A stretch of DNA of 64,000 nucleotides, from positions 57,251-121,250 of the forward strand of contig UQIW01000003.1 of assembly GCA_900541235.1 (NCBI GenBank). Direction: 5' to 3'. The notes under the pieces are model-generated. The model was given only the letters and a program-made list of their open reading frames with translations. It ran no database searches and had not been told where the DNA came from. The position numbers were made by a program, and so were the translations under genes. The stretch comes from an uncultured Collinsella sp. Lineage in GTDB: Bacteria > Actinomycetota > Coriobacteriia > Coriobacteriales > Coriobacteriaceae. Below, one piece after another: positions 46,172 through 55,009 of the stretch; position 1 is the stretch's first letter, and each line of letters begins with the position of its first letter.

Positions 46172-46531
46172 CTACAGCAGCACCTCGGTCCAGGTCGCTT
46201 CCTTAAACCCAGGAATCGCAAAGTCGTCGCCCACCAGCAGCGGACGCTTGACCAGCATGCCGTCGGTCGCCAGCAGCTCGTAGCACTCCTGATCCGTCAT
46301 GCCCGCATCCAGACGCGCCTTCAGGCCCAGCTCTCGATATTTCATGCCCGACGAATTAAAGAAGCGCCGCACCGGCAGCCCTGAACGAGCAATCCAGGTC
46401 GCAAGCTCATCAGCCGTGGGATTGTCCAAAACGATATCGCGATCGATATACTCTACCCCATGTTCGTCCAGCCATGCCTTGGCCTTCTTACAGGTCGAGC
46501 ACTTGGGATATTCAACAAACAATACCGCCAT
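46172..46531 (-). CDS. ArsC/Spx-family thioredoxin-fold protein
   Basis: A 119-residue protein starting MAVLFVEYPKCSTCKKAKAW. CSTC is the redox site of the ArsC-Spx fold, followed by the family segment GLPVRRFFNSSGMKYRELGL and MLVKRPLLVGDD. Members reduce arsenate or act as regulators; no ars genes are nearby, so the role is open. The ATG at 46531 follows AAAGGAA. Confidence 0.88.
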   Translation of the reverse strand: MAVLFVEYPKCSTCKKAKAWLDEHGVEYIDRDIVLDNPTADELATWIARSGLPVRRFFNSSGMKYRELGLKARLDAGMTDQECYELLATDGMLVKRPLLVGDDFAIPGFKEATWTEVLL

Positions 46532-46653
46532 GGGATTTCCTTTCTTAGAGAAAACAGGTGTCTGGAAAACTGCACATCGACGACCACTCGCGATTGCAGC
46601 CGTTATTGTAGTCAATGTCGAAGCATAGGCAGTCGCGATGTCTCGTCTTAAGG

Positions 46654-47235
46654 CTAGCGCCTCGCATGGGCGCCGATCGGCCGAGTCACATGGCGCACCA
46701 ACGCCGCTGCCAGCAATACCAACAGCATGGCGGTGACATAGCCCGCAGCATCGAATCCTAAATCGATAACGTCGAAATGCCTGCCGGGAACAAAGATCTT
46801 ATGCACCTGGTCGCCAACGGAGCAGGCAGCGCAAAAGAGAAACACAGGCACGCAACGGGAACACACACTCCATGGACGCCTGGAAAAGCAGACCACGATC
46901 ACCGAGGCGAACAATCCGACGAAGAAAAACTCTACGGTATGGGCGACGCGACGGACGTTTGCGCCTACCCACATGCGAATGGAAGCAAGTCGACCAGGCT
47001 GGACCGTCGAGGCAGCCGGATTGGTACTCTCAGTCATGCCGTCCCCCGCCTGAATTTCACCCGTGATGCCGGTAGCCTGAACGCTCGCAGCCTGACCCTC
47101 CACCACGCGCGCGGTGGACTCGCTCAGCAACGACGTCTGCACTGCGTTTTGCTCCGTCAGCACCCAGATGCCCGCCAGCGTTGCGGCGAACAGAGCGATC
47201 GCGGTCCACCCGATTATTTTCTTCATGTGCGCCAA
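46654..47235 (-). CDS. VanZ-family membrane protein
   Basis: A 193-residue protein with an N-terminal TM helix, an external Ser/Thr-rich loop and three further TM helices. RRVAHTVEFFFVGLF and DQVHKIFVPGRHFDVIDL match the VanZ pattern. Some VanZ proteins raise teicoplanin resistance; most have no known role. A TTG at 47235 is spaced well from GGAGG; the ATG at 47226 is an alternative start. Confidence 0.85.
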   Translation of the reverse strand: MAHMKKIIGWTAIALFAATLAGIWVLTEQNAVQTSLLSESTARVVEGQAASVQATGITGEIQAGDGMTESTNPAASTVQPGRLASIRMWVGANVRRVAHTVEFFFVGLFASVIVVCFSRRPWSVCSRCVPVFLFCAACSVGDQVHKIFVPGRHFDVIDLGFDAAGYVTAMLLVLLAAALVRHVTRPIGAHARR

Positions 47236-47341
47236 AGGCCAACCTCCGTCTTTTTAAATATGAGCGAGTGCAGCCCCAAATGACATCGTCACCGTATCAA
47301 AATTTGAATCGCAACAGGAAGCGACAAAGCGACGCAAACCC

Positions 47342-47947
47342 CTACCCCGCCTCGCGCATCCAGCGATCGAACGTCCCCACGCACACGCCCAGGCACTTTG
47401 CTGCCTGGCTGCGGGTAATATCGCCCGCCTCATAGCTATCGCGCACCAGCTCAAACTGAGGAGGGCACGGCTTGCGAGGTCGACCGAAACGGACCCCTCG
47501 CGCCCGCGCCGCTGCAATTCCCTCCGCCTGGCGCCGATGGATATTCTCGCGTTCCACCTGCGCCACGTAGCTCAGCAGTTGCAGCACAATATCGACAATC
47601 AGGGTGTTGGTCACATCCGGCGCGCCGCTGGCCCTGACACGTGTGTCAAGCAATGGCATGTCCAACACCACAATGGCAACCCCGAGCTCCTTGGTAATGC
47701 GCCGCCATTCCTCAAGAATCTCGGAGTAATTACGACCAAGTCGGTCGATAGAAAGCACCACCAGCACGTCCCCGTCTCCCAGAACGTGCAGCAGCTCGCG
47801 ATAACGCGGTCGATCGAAGTCCTTGCCGCTCGCATGGTCGGCATAAATATTCGCCGAGCCCACGCCATAGGCGCCCAGCGCATCCAGCTGCCGATTAAGA
47901 TTCTGATCGCGCGAACTCACCCGCGCATAACCGTACACCGTCGCCAT
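47342..47947 (-). CDS. Serine recombinase (resolvase/invertase family)
   Basis: A 201-residue recombinase. The catalytic serine is in YGYARVSSRDQN, followed by ASGKDFDRPRY, VLSIDRLGRNY and the long helix region VERENIHRRQAEGI. A C-terminal helix-turn-helix is visible (ITRSQAAKCLGVCVGTFDRW). The ATG at 47947 follows AAAGCGGGG. No transposon ends, paired inverted sites or partner genes are evident nearby, so its target is unknown. Confidence 0.9.
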   Translation of the reverse strand: MATVYGYARVSSRDQNLNRQLDALGAYGVGSANIYADHASGKDFDRPRYRELLHVLGDGDVLVVLSIDRLGRNYSEILEEWRRITKELGVAIVVLDMPLLDTRVRASGAPDVTNTLIVDIVLQLLSYVAQVERENIHRRQAEGIAAARARGVRFGRPRKPCPPQFELVRDSYEAGDITRSQAAKCLGVCVGTFDRWMREAG

Positions 47948-47967
47948 CTCATCCCCGCTTTCTTGTA

Positions 47968-48004
47968 AACCTGCCAAAAAGGGACAGGTTTATTTTGGTA
48001 GGTT
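47968..48004. repeat. 37-nt palindromic repeat, copy 1
   Basis: AACCTGCCAAAA and TTTTGGTAGGTT flank GGGACAGGTTTA. A second copy of the same length is at 60151-60187. Confidence 0.7.
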
Positions 48005-48071
48005 CTACCTCTCAAATAGCAGGTAAGCGGGCGGCCGAGCAGACGGCAAGGTAGCCACGATTCAAATGCGA

Positions 48072-48096
48072 AGGGCGGTCCCGAAAGGCCGCCCTC
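48072..48096 (-). terminator. Possible terminator of the RNase R gene
   Basis: AGGGCGG and CCGCCCT form a stem around TCCCGAAAGG, 30 bp after the stop codon. No U-tract follows on the minus strand, so termination is uncertain. Confidence 0.45.
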
Positions 48097-48124
48097 CGCT
48101 CCCCCACCATGAGTCGGGATTTGG

Positions 48125-50260
48125 CTAATGGATAAGCTTAAAGTCCAAGTGCCCACGCGTGGTATTGACGCGCGAGACCTCGACAATCACGCGCTGCCCC
48201 AGCTCGTAACGGGTGCCCGTGTCGGCACCTGTGAGCGTTAGCGCGTCCTCGTCGAACTCGAACCACTCGTTGCCCAGGCTCTTAATTGAAACCAGGCCCT
48301 CGACCTGTGTTAGGTCCAAGCGCACAAAGAGGCCCATGCTGCTAACCCACGAGACGGTTCCGGCATAGCGCTCACCCAGACGGTCCTCATAGTACTGGGC
48401 AATCTTGATCTTTTGCGTCGCATGGCTGGCGGCATCTGCCGCGCGCTCGGCATCGCTACATGCGCGGCAGATCTGCGGCAGAATGCGCGGCAGCGACTCG
48501 CGCCCCTTACCGATCAGCCGCGGCGTACGGACCAAGGCGTCCTTGCCGCCGAGCTGCTCATAGGCCAACTGCAGTTTGAGCACGCGGTGCACCACCAGAT
48601 CGGGGTAGCGACGGATGGGACTCGTAAAGTGACAGTAGCACGGCGCGGCGAGCGCAAAGTGGCCCTCGTTGCGCGGCTTGTACAGCGCGCGCTGCATGCT
48701 GCGCAGAAGCAGCGTGTTGACGAGCGGTGCGTTGGCCGTACCGGCGGCAGCATCAACTGCAGCCTGCAGCTCATCGGGGCTCCCCAGGGCAATACCGGCA
48801 GCACGGCGATCGTCGATGATGCCTAGCTGCGCCAGCGCAACGGCAGCACCGTGCAGGCTATCGGGGCTCGGATCCTCATGCACACGATAGCAGGCCTCGA
48901 TATCACGGTCTGCCAGCCACTCTGCAACGCACTCGTTGGCGAGCAGCATGGCTTCCTCGATAAGCGACGTGGCACACGAACGCTCACGCGCCACAATCTG
49001 CACGGGCACTCCGTCCTCATCCAATAGAGCGCGAATCTCGGCTGTGTCAAAATCGACTGAGCCGCGGGCGCGACGAATACGACGGCGAAGTTCGGCGAGT
49101 TCGTTAGCGGCGACAAGGAAATCGCCGAGGTCGATGTTGTAGCCGCGGGCGGCCTCCTCGCACGCAAGACCGCGCTCAAGCGCTTCCTCGCGCGAGGTCT
49201 CGGCAGCCGCAACATCCTCGGCTGCACCCTCCAGCACCGAATACTCAACCGCGCCGGCACGCACCAGCAGCGCCTCGGCGCCGTCATAGTCCATACGCAC
49301 ACGCGAGCGAATCACGCTGGGATACGGATCGTAATGCCGCACGCGACCCTGCGCATCGAGCTCGATATCGACGGTAAACGCAAGACGGTCCTCGTCAGGG
49401 CGAAGCGAGCACAGGTCACAGGACAGGCGTTCGGGCAGCATGGGAAGCACGCGATCGGCCAGATACACCGATGTCGTACGATGGCGAGCCTCAAGATCGA
49501 TATGCCCGTCCCAAGCCACATAGTGTGAAACGTCGGCGATATGCACACCCAGCTTGTAGCCACCCTCGGGCGTGCGCTCCAACGAAATGGCATCGTCAAA
49601 GTCGCGCGCGTCGACCGGGTCGATCGTGATGACAAAGCGGTCGCGCAGATCGCGGCGGAGCGGGTCCTTAAGCGCCGCGGACACATCGAGCGAAAGCCCC
49701 TCGGCCTCGTCCAGCGCGGCCTCGGGATAGCTATCGGTATAGCCGTAGCGCGCCATCACATATTGAACGCCCAAATCGGGCGCGTCATCTCCGCCAATGC
49801 GGCGTTCGATCGTCACAGCGCCCGATTCCAGGCGCGTCGGGTAGGTCAAAATGCGCGCGACAACAGCATCACCCGGGTGAACGCCCAGACGATCCGCCGA
49901 GGTATCCTCAGGCAGAATGAAGAAGTCAGCCTTCAGACGCGAATCGAGCGGCTCGATCACACCGAGCGGACCGGCGGTCTGGTACGTACCCACCACGCTT
50001 ATGGCTGCGCGCTCAACCACGCCTTCGATCACGGCGCGCCGCTCACCGTGCGGGCTGTTCTTAATGCTCACGGCAACGGTATCGCCATCCATAATCTCGC
50101 GCTTGCCACGGCCCATGACCTTGTAGTCGCCATTCTCGGTTATGACATAGGCACTGTGCTCATGGAGCTGCACGCGCCCGGTCAGGCTCGGACGGCGTTC
50201 GCTGCGCACCGGCCCGCGCTTATTGCGAGCTCCACGCTTATGCTTGTTATTGCGCCCCAT
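48125..50260 (-). CDS. rnr: Ribonuclease R (RNB-family exoribonuclease)
   Basis: A 711-residue 3'-5' exoribonuclease. A basic N-terminus and cold-shock-like domains lead to the RNB domain, with catalytic aspartates in TIDPVDARDFDDAISL and HIADVSHYV, and later HFTSPIRRYPDL. The C-terminal S1 domain (GTVSWVSSMGLFVRLD) binds RNA. The ATG at 50260 follows GGAGGCGCC. RNase R degrades structured RNA and works with SmpB-tmRNA in quality control; smpB is 4 kb away on the same strand. Confidence 0.95.
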   Translation of the reverse strand: MGRNNKHKRGARNKRGPVRSERRPSLTGRVQLHEHSAYVITENGDYKVMGRGKREIMDGDTVAVSIKNSPHGERRAVIEGVVERAAISVVGTYQTAGPLGVIEPLDSRLKADFFILPEDTSADRLGVHPGDAVVARILTYPTRLESGAVTIERRIGGDDAPDLGVQYVMARYGYTDSYPEAALDEAEGLSLDVSAALKDPLRRDLRDRFVITIDPVDARDFDDAISLERTPEGGYKLGVHIADVSHYVAWDGHIDLEARHRTTSVYLADRVLPMLPERLSCDLCSLRPDEDRLAFTVDIELDAQGRVRHYDPYPSVIRSRVRMDYDGAEALLVRAGAVEYSVLEGAAEDVAAAETSREEALERGLACEEAARGYNIDLGDFLVAANELAELRRRIRRARGSVDFDTAEIRALLDEDGVPVQIVARERSCATSLIEEAMLLANECVAEWLADRDIEACYRVHEDPSPDSLHGAAVALAQLGIIDDRRAAGIALGSPDELQAAVDAAAGTANAPLVNTLLLRSMQRALYKPRNEGHFALAAPCYCHFTSPIRRYPDLVVHRVLKLQLAYEQLGGKDALVRTPRLIGKGRESLPRILPQICRACSDAERAADAASHATQKIKIAQYYEDRLGERYAGTVSWVSSMGLFVRLDLTQVEGLVSIKSLGNEWFEFDEDALTLTGADTGTRYELGQRVIVEVSRVNTTRGHLDFKLIH

Positions 50261-50340
50261 GGCGCCTCCTAACTATCGATTGCCGACTCCAAAGAGTCTA
50301 CCCAAATGATTCGCCATCCTGCCGTCCCCTGGGGATCAAA

Positions 50341-50371
50341 AAACGGGCCGCCCCATAAGAGACGACCCGTT
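50341..50371 (-). terminator. Terminator of the ftsEX operon
   Basis: ACGGGCCG (50343-50350) pairs with CGACCCGT (50363-50370) apart from one mismatch, and the minus strand continues TTTTTTGA. It lies 25 bp after the ftsX stop. Confidence 0.8.
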
Positions 50372-50395
50372 GGAAGGGATGAATTCCAGGCATGC

Positions 50396-51316
50396 CTACA
50401 CGCGCAGGTAGCGGCGCATGGCGATGGCAGAACCAAAGAGACCGATAATCACGCCGACCAGAATCAGCGCAGCATAGGTCACCAGGTAGTACTGCATCGG
50501 CAGGGCAAACGACATCCAGCCGATGCTCTCCTGCAGACGCGGAATCATCAGATTGCGCAGCAGCTCCAGAACGCCGATGGAAAGCAGCGAGCCCAAAATG
50601 GCCTGCAGCACGCCCTCGGTGATAAACGGGCCACGAATGAAGCCGTTGCTGGCGCCGACCAGACGCATAATCGCAATCTCACGACGACGCGCCGTGATGG
50701 ACAGGCGAATCGTGTTGTTGATGAAGATGAATGCGATAAAGGTCAGAAGGCCAACGAGCACCACGGCGGCGATGCGGATGTAGTTGGTCACCTGGAACAG
50801 GCGGCTCACTTCCTCCTGGCCGTACAGCACGCTCGCGTTGACGTCGCCGTCATCCGCGATCTTCTGGAAATCGGCATCCTTCTTGAGCTTCTTGGCCGTG
50901 CTCTCGACCTGAGACGGATCGTCCATCTCAATCGCAAACGAGGCGGGCAGCGGGTTCTGGCCGTCGAGCGCGCTCATGGTGGCGTCGGCGTTGCCCGACA
51001 TCTTGCTCGTGTACTCGGCCAGCGCGTCGTCCTTATCCTTATAGGTCACGGACTTGACGTTGCTCCACGTCTTGAGCTCGGCCTCAAAGGCCTGGACGTC
51101 TGCCTGATCGGCGTCATCGCTAATAAAGGCATTAATGACAACCTGATCCTCGACGGTACCGATCACGGAGTTCAGCATCGCGGAACCCATAATGAACAGG
51201 CCGATGATAAACAGCGAAAGGAAGATCGTGATGACGGCGCCGAGCGAGGTAGTCCAGTTACGGAAGAAGTGGCTGATTGCCTCTTTGAAGGAGTAGCCCA
51301 CGTTAGTTGGTGCCAT
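50396..51316 (-). CDS. ftsX: Cell-division ABC transporter-like permease FtsX
   Basis: A 306-residue membrane protein of the usual FtsX plan: one TM helix (about 25-50), an extracellular domain (about 55-190, NAFISDDADQADVQAFEAEL) and three C-terminal TM helices with TARRREIAIMRLVGA between them. FtsEX controls peptidoglycan hydrolases at the septum. The ATG at 51316 overlaps the ftsE stop by 14 bp. Confidence 0.95.
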   Translation of the reverse strand: MAPTNVGYSFKEAISHFFRNWTTSLGAVITIFLSLFIIGLFIMGSAMLNSVIGTVEDQVVINAFISDDADQADVQAFEAELKTWSNVKSVTYKDKDDALAEYTSKMSGNADATMSALDGQNPLPASFAIEMDDPSQVESTAKKLKKDADFQKIADDGDVNASVLYGQEEVSRLFQVTNYIRIAAVVLVGLLTFIAFIFINNTIRLSITARRREIAIMRLVGASNGFIRGPFITEGVLQAILGSLLSIGVLELLRNLMIPRLQESIGWMSFALPMQYYLVTYAALILVGVIIGLFGSAIAMRRYLRV

Positions 51317-52523
51317 AGTTGCCGTAACCTCCCCTCTCCTGGTCGCGGATAACGTGGCCGCCCTCAAGGGCGATCACGCGACGGTGCATGCTATCGACCA
51401 TCTCGCGGTCGTGCGTGGCGACGATCACGGTGGTGCCAGTGCGGTTAATACGCTCGAGCAGCTTCATGATGCCCAGCGAGATCGCCGGGTCGAGGTTGCC
51501 CGTCGGCTCGTCGCAGATCAGCAGCGGCGGACGGTTGACCATAGCGCGGGCGACGGCAACGCGCTGCTGCTCGCCACCGGAAAGCTGGTCGGGCAGCGAG
51601 TCCATCTGATCGGCCAGGCCGACCAGACGCAGCACCTCGGGCACCTGGCTGCGAATGACGCCCTTGGGCTTGCCGATGCACTGCAGGGCAAACGCCACGT
51701 TTTCGTAGGCGGTCTTTTGCGGCAGAAGCTTAAAGTCCTGGAACACGGCGCCAATCTGGCGGCGCAGGAACGGAACCTTGCGGTTCTTGATCTTCATGAG
51801 GTCCTGACCGGCAACCAGGATGCGGCCGCTCGTCGGCTTGACGTCACGGTTGAGCGTCGACAGCAGCGTGGTCTTACCCGAGCCGGAGTGACCGACCAGG
51901 AAGACGAACTCGCCCGGATAGATCTCGATGTTGATGTCGTCGAGTGCAGGCTTGTTGGGCTGTGCCGGATAGATCTTGGTGACATGCTCCATAAGGATGA
52001 CGGGCTCGACACCGGCCTGTTTGGCCATCTTCTTGCGGCTGGCCTGCGGATCGATGGGCGCAAACACCGACGTAAAATCGGGGTTGTTGAGCGCGTTATC
52101 GAGGCTTGCGACCTCGGCTGCCTGATCGCTCTCGACCACCGGGGCAGCAGGCTGCGTGGGGTCGGGAATAGCGGCAAAGAGACCGGACTGCGCAGGCTGA
52201 GGAGCCGGCGTCGCAGGGGCCAAGGGGTCGGGAATGCCGGCCATGGTAGGCTGCGGCGTGGCGGCACCAGCCTGAGACTGCTCCACGCGAGCGGTCACGG
52301 CCTGAACGGGCTCAAAACCCGCCGTGCCGGAAAGCGCGACATCGCTGGTTGGATTGTAGGCAAAGGGATCGGATGCCGGCTGTGCCTGATCTGCCGGCTG
52401 AGCGGGGGCCTGAGCAACAGGCTGGCCCTCTGAATCCGGAGTGGCGAAACGACTGCCCTGGACGCCTGCCTGCGTCTTGGGGGCATCATCGCCCGCACCG
52501 GAGGTACGGAAGTGGTTACCCAC
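51303..52523 (-). CDS. ftsE: Cell-division ATP-binding protein FtsE with long N-terminal extension
   Basis: A 406-residue protein; ordinary FtsE has about 230. The ATPase occupies about residues 170-395 (Walker A GHSGSGKTT, Q-loop FQDFKLL, signature LSGGEQQR, Walker B LLICDEPTGNLD, H-loop ATHD). The first 160 residues are rich in Ala, Gln, Pro and Asp and should be disordered. The GTG start at 52523 has AAGGAG eight bases upstream and no better site is seen before the ATPase, so the extension looks real. The extension's role is unknown. Confidence 0.93.
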   Translation of the reverse strand: MGNHFRTSGAGDDAPKTQAGVQGSRFATPDSEGQPVAQAPAQPADQAQPASDPFAYNPTSDVALSGTAGFEPVQAVTARVEQSQAGAATPQPTMAGIPDPLAPATPAPQPAQSGLFAAIPDPTQPAAPVVESDQAAEVASLDNALNNPDFTSVFAPIDPQASRKKMAKQAGVEPVILMEHVTKIYPAQPNKPALDDINIEIYPGEFVFLVGHSGSGKTTLLSTLNRDVKPTSGRILVAGQDLMKIKNRKVPFLRRQIGAVFQDFKLLPQKTAYENVAFALQCIGKPKGVIRSQVPEVLRLVGLADQMDSLPDQLSGGEQQRVAVARAMVNRPPLLICDEPTGNLDPAISLGIMKLLERINRTGTTVIVATHDREMVDSMHRRVIALEGGHVIRDQERGGYGNYGTN

Positions 52524-52627
52524 TGGTGCTCCTTATCGTCGTGCGTTTAAACTACATGAGCGCTTTGTATTTTAGCAGTATTAGCTTTGCTGCACATAAG
52601 AAGCATGGCGTGCTTAGGGATCCCGTC

Positions 52628-52750
52628 GGCCGGGCACAGGGTTACTCTCCAAATCGTCCTCGGACATGTCGGAGCCCCCGCTGCGCGCTTCGCGCTGCGG
52701 GGGCTCCTCCGTCCTGCGGAAAGATTTGGAGAGTAGCCCTGTGTCCGGCC
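52628..52750. repeat. 123-bp long hairpin
   Basis: The outer arms (GGCCGGGCACAGGGTTACTC... and its complement ending CTGTGTCCGGCC) pair over about 28 bp with few mismatches. A second stem inside pairs GGAGCCCCCGC with GCGGGGGCTCC. It lies in the 504-bp gap before ftsE (52524-53027), which also holds a 67-nt palindrome and a terminator but no gene. Confidence 0.85.
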
Positions 52751-52879
52751 TGCGGTAACTAAGGGGTCGCCGCGTTTTACTTGGGGTGCTGCATATACAA
52801 AGTTGGAAGGGTCTGAATTGCGCTTTGTCGATATATGCCCTTTTCCCTGATGGGACCGTGCTTGAGGGGCGTCTTCATA

Positions 52880-52946
52880 AGTTGCGGTGAAATAGGGACT
52901 GTTTTACCAGTTAAAAGGTCTAATCAGTCCTTATTTCACCACAACT
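52880..52946. repeat. 67-nt palindromic repeat, copy 3
   Basis: The left arm AGTTGCGGTGAAATAGGGAC is identical to the other copies; the right arm CAGTCCTTATTTCACCACAACT pairs better than in copies 1 and 2 (TATTTCACC against GGTGAAATA). It abuts the transketolase terminator. Confidence 0.8.
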
Positions 52947-52950
52947 GAAA

Positions 52951-52979
52951 CAGGGGCGCTCTCCAAGAGAGCGCCCCTG
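52951..52979 (-). terminator. Terminator of the transketolase operon
   Basis: CAGGGGCGCTCT and AGAGCGCCCCTG form a perfect 12-bp stem with a 5-base loop, followed on the minus strand by TTTCAG. Confidence 0.8.
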
Positions 52980-53027
52980 CCGGGTTTCCATAGTTCTGGC
53001 GAAGCAGTCCTTGAGATCCGCCTTGCC

Positions 53028-53969
53028 TTATGCCAAGAACTCCTTGGTGGTCGCCACGATGTTGGCGGCGTCCAGGCCATACTTGTGCAAGAGCTCGGCA
53101 CCCGGGCCGGACTCGCCAAAGGTGTCGTTGACGCCGATCTTCTTGAGGGGCGTCGGGCACTGCTCGCACAGGACGTCGGCAACGGCGCTGCCCAGGCCAC
53201 CGATTACAGAATGCTCCTCGACGGTCACGACGTGGCCGGTCTTGGTGGCGCTCTTGACGATCAGGTCGGCATCGATGGGCTTGATGGTGTGCATGTTGAT
53301 GACCTCGGCGTCGATGCCCTCGGCAGCGAGCTGCTCGGCGGCCTCGAGAGCCTCGCCGACCATCAGGCCGCAGGCGATGATGGTGACGTCGGCGCCCTCG
53401 CGCATGACAATGCCCTTACCCAACTCGAAGTTGTAGGTCTCGGGGTCGTTGATAACCGGCGAGGCCAAACGAGCGAAGCGCATGTACACCGGACCGTCGC
53501 ACTCGTAGGCGGCGCGCGTTACGGCGCGGGCCTCGACGTCGTCGGCAGGAACGATCACAGTCATGCCGGGGATGACGCGCATGAGGGCAATATCCTCGCA
53601 GCACTGGTGCGTGGCGCCATCCTCGCCCACCGAGATACCGGCATGCGTGGCACCGATCTTAACGTTGAGATGCGGGTAGCCGATGGAGTTACGGACCTGC
53701 TCAAAGGCGCGGCCGGCGGCAAACATGGCAAAGGTGCTCGCGAAGGCAACGCGGCCGGTGGTCGCGATACCGGCGGCGACGCCCATCAGGTTGCTCTCGG
53801 CAATGCCCACATCGAAGAAACGATCGGGGCAGGCGGCCTTGAACTTGCCGGTCTGCGTGGCGGCGGCCAGGTCGGCGTCGAGGACCACAAAGTCATCGTG
53901 CTCGTTGGCGAGCTCGACGAGGGCCTCGCCGTAGCTTACGCGCGTGGCGATTTTTTTGACGTCTGCCAT
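53028..53969 (-). CDS. Transketolase, C-terminal subunit
   Basis: A 313-residue protein with the pyrimidine-binding and C-terminal domains of transketolase (VVLDADLAAATQTGKF, FDVGIAESNLMGVAAGIA, THAGISVGEDGATHQC, VTVEEHSVIGGLG). It forms the active enzyme with the N-terminal subunit encoded upstream. Split transketolases serve the non-oxidative pentose phosphate pathway. The ATG at 53969 follows GGAGAGGAG and comes one base after the stop of the partner gene. Confidence 0.93.
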   Translation of the reverse strand: MADVKKIATRVSYGEALVELANEHDDFVVLDADLAAATQTGKFKAACPDRFFDVGIAESNLMGVAAGIATTGRVAFASTFAMFAAGRAFEQVRNSIGYPHLNVKIGATHAGISVGEDGATHQCCEDIALMRVIPGMTVIVPADDVEARAVTRAAYECDGPVYMRFARLASPVINDPETYNFELGKGIVMREGADVTIIACGLMVGEALEAAEQLAAEGIDAEVINMHTIKPIDADLIVKSATKTGHVVTVEEHSVIGGLGSAVADVLCEQCPTPLKKIGVNDTFGESGPGAELLHKYGLDAANIVATTKEFLA

Positions 53970-53970
53970 C

Positions 53971-54801
53971 CTAGAGCTCCTCTCCGGCGGCCGTGAGCTC
54001 TGCCATGGCCTGCTCAAACTGTTCATCGTTGGGGGCCTTGCCGTGCCAACCAACCTGGTTCTCCATAAAGGAAACGCCCTTGCCCTTCATGGTCTCGGCG
54101 ATGATGGCGGTCGGCTGACCCTTGGTGGCGCGGGCCTCGGCAAAGGCGGCGCGGATCTGATCGAAATCGTTGCCGTCGGCAAGCTCCACCACGTGGAACT
54201 TAAAGGCGCGGAACTTGTCGGCGAGCGGCATGGGGTCGTTGACCTCCTCGACGGGGCCGTCGATCTGCAGGCCGTTGTGGTCGACGATCACGCAGAGGTT
54301 ATCGAGCTGATGGTTGCCGGCAAACATGGCTGCCTCCCAGACCTGGCCCTCCTCGCTCTCGCCATCACCCAGCAGGGCGTACGTGCGGTAAGTATCGCCC
54401 CAGTGCTTGGCGGCAACCGCCATGCCCACGGCGGCGGAGATGCCCTGGCCGAGCGAGCCGGTGGACATATCGACGCCCGGGGTGTCGTTCATGTTGGGAT
54501 GGCCCTGCAGGTGGCTGCCGATATGGCGCAGCGTCTCGAGATCCTCCTTGGGGAAGAACCCACGCTCGGCGAGCACGGCGTACAGGCCCGGAGCGCAATG
54601 GCCCTTGGAGAGCACAAAACGGTCGCGATCGGCCTTGCGGGGATCGGCCGGGTCGACGTTCATTTCCTCAAAGTACAGATAGGTCATGATGTCGGCAGCG
54701 CCGAGCGAACCGCCCGGATGGCCGGACTTGGCAGCGTGCACGCCGGTGACGATGCCCTTCCTTACCTCGTTGGCAACCTTTTTGAGCTCTTCGTCGCTCA
54801 T
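53971..54801 (-). CDS. Transketolase, N-terminal subunit
   Basis: A 276-residue protein with the thiamine-diphosphate binding half: AKSGHPGGSLGAADI, SKGHCAPGLYAVL, GSLGQGISAAVGMA and the Mg-TPP motif LLGDGESEEGQVWEAA...DHNGLQ. The ATG at 54801 follows AAAGGAAGG. It is the first gene of the two-gene operon. Confidence 0.93.
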   Translation of the reverse strand: MSDEELKKVANEVRKGIVTGVHAAKSGHPGGSLGAADIMTYLYFEEMNVDPADPRKADRDRFVLSKGHCAPGLYAVLAERGFFPKEDLETLRHIGSHLQGHPNMNDTPGVDMSTGSLGQGISAAVGMAVAAKHWGDTYRTYALLGDGESEEGQVWEAAMFAGNHQLDNLCVIVDHNGLQIDGPVEEVNDPMPLADKFRAFKFHVVELADGNDFDQIRAAFAEARATKGQPTAIIAETMKGKGVSFMENQVGWHGKAPNDEQFEQAMAELTAAGEEL

Positions 54802-55009
54802 TGTGCCTTCCTTTCATCCTCATTAGACAAAATGCGCACGGCACGGAAAGGTAATCCCAACACAGCCGCAATGCACGTACGTCATTCATTATGCTGGAAA
54901 CTGATGGCTTTACCAGAGTTTTTATCATTATTTGAACAATTTAGCAGGCAGAACCGCTGATGAAACGGTTTATCAATGTGAACGTCTTTTGGATGGAACG
55001 CGATCGACC

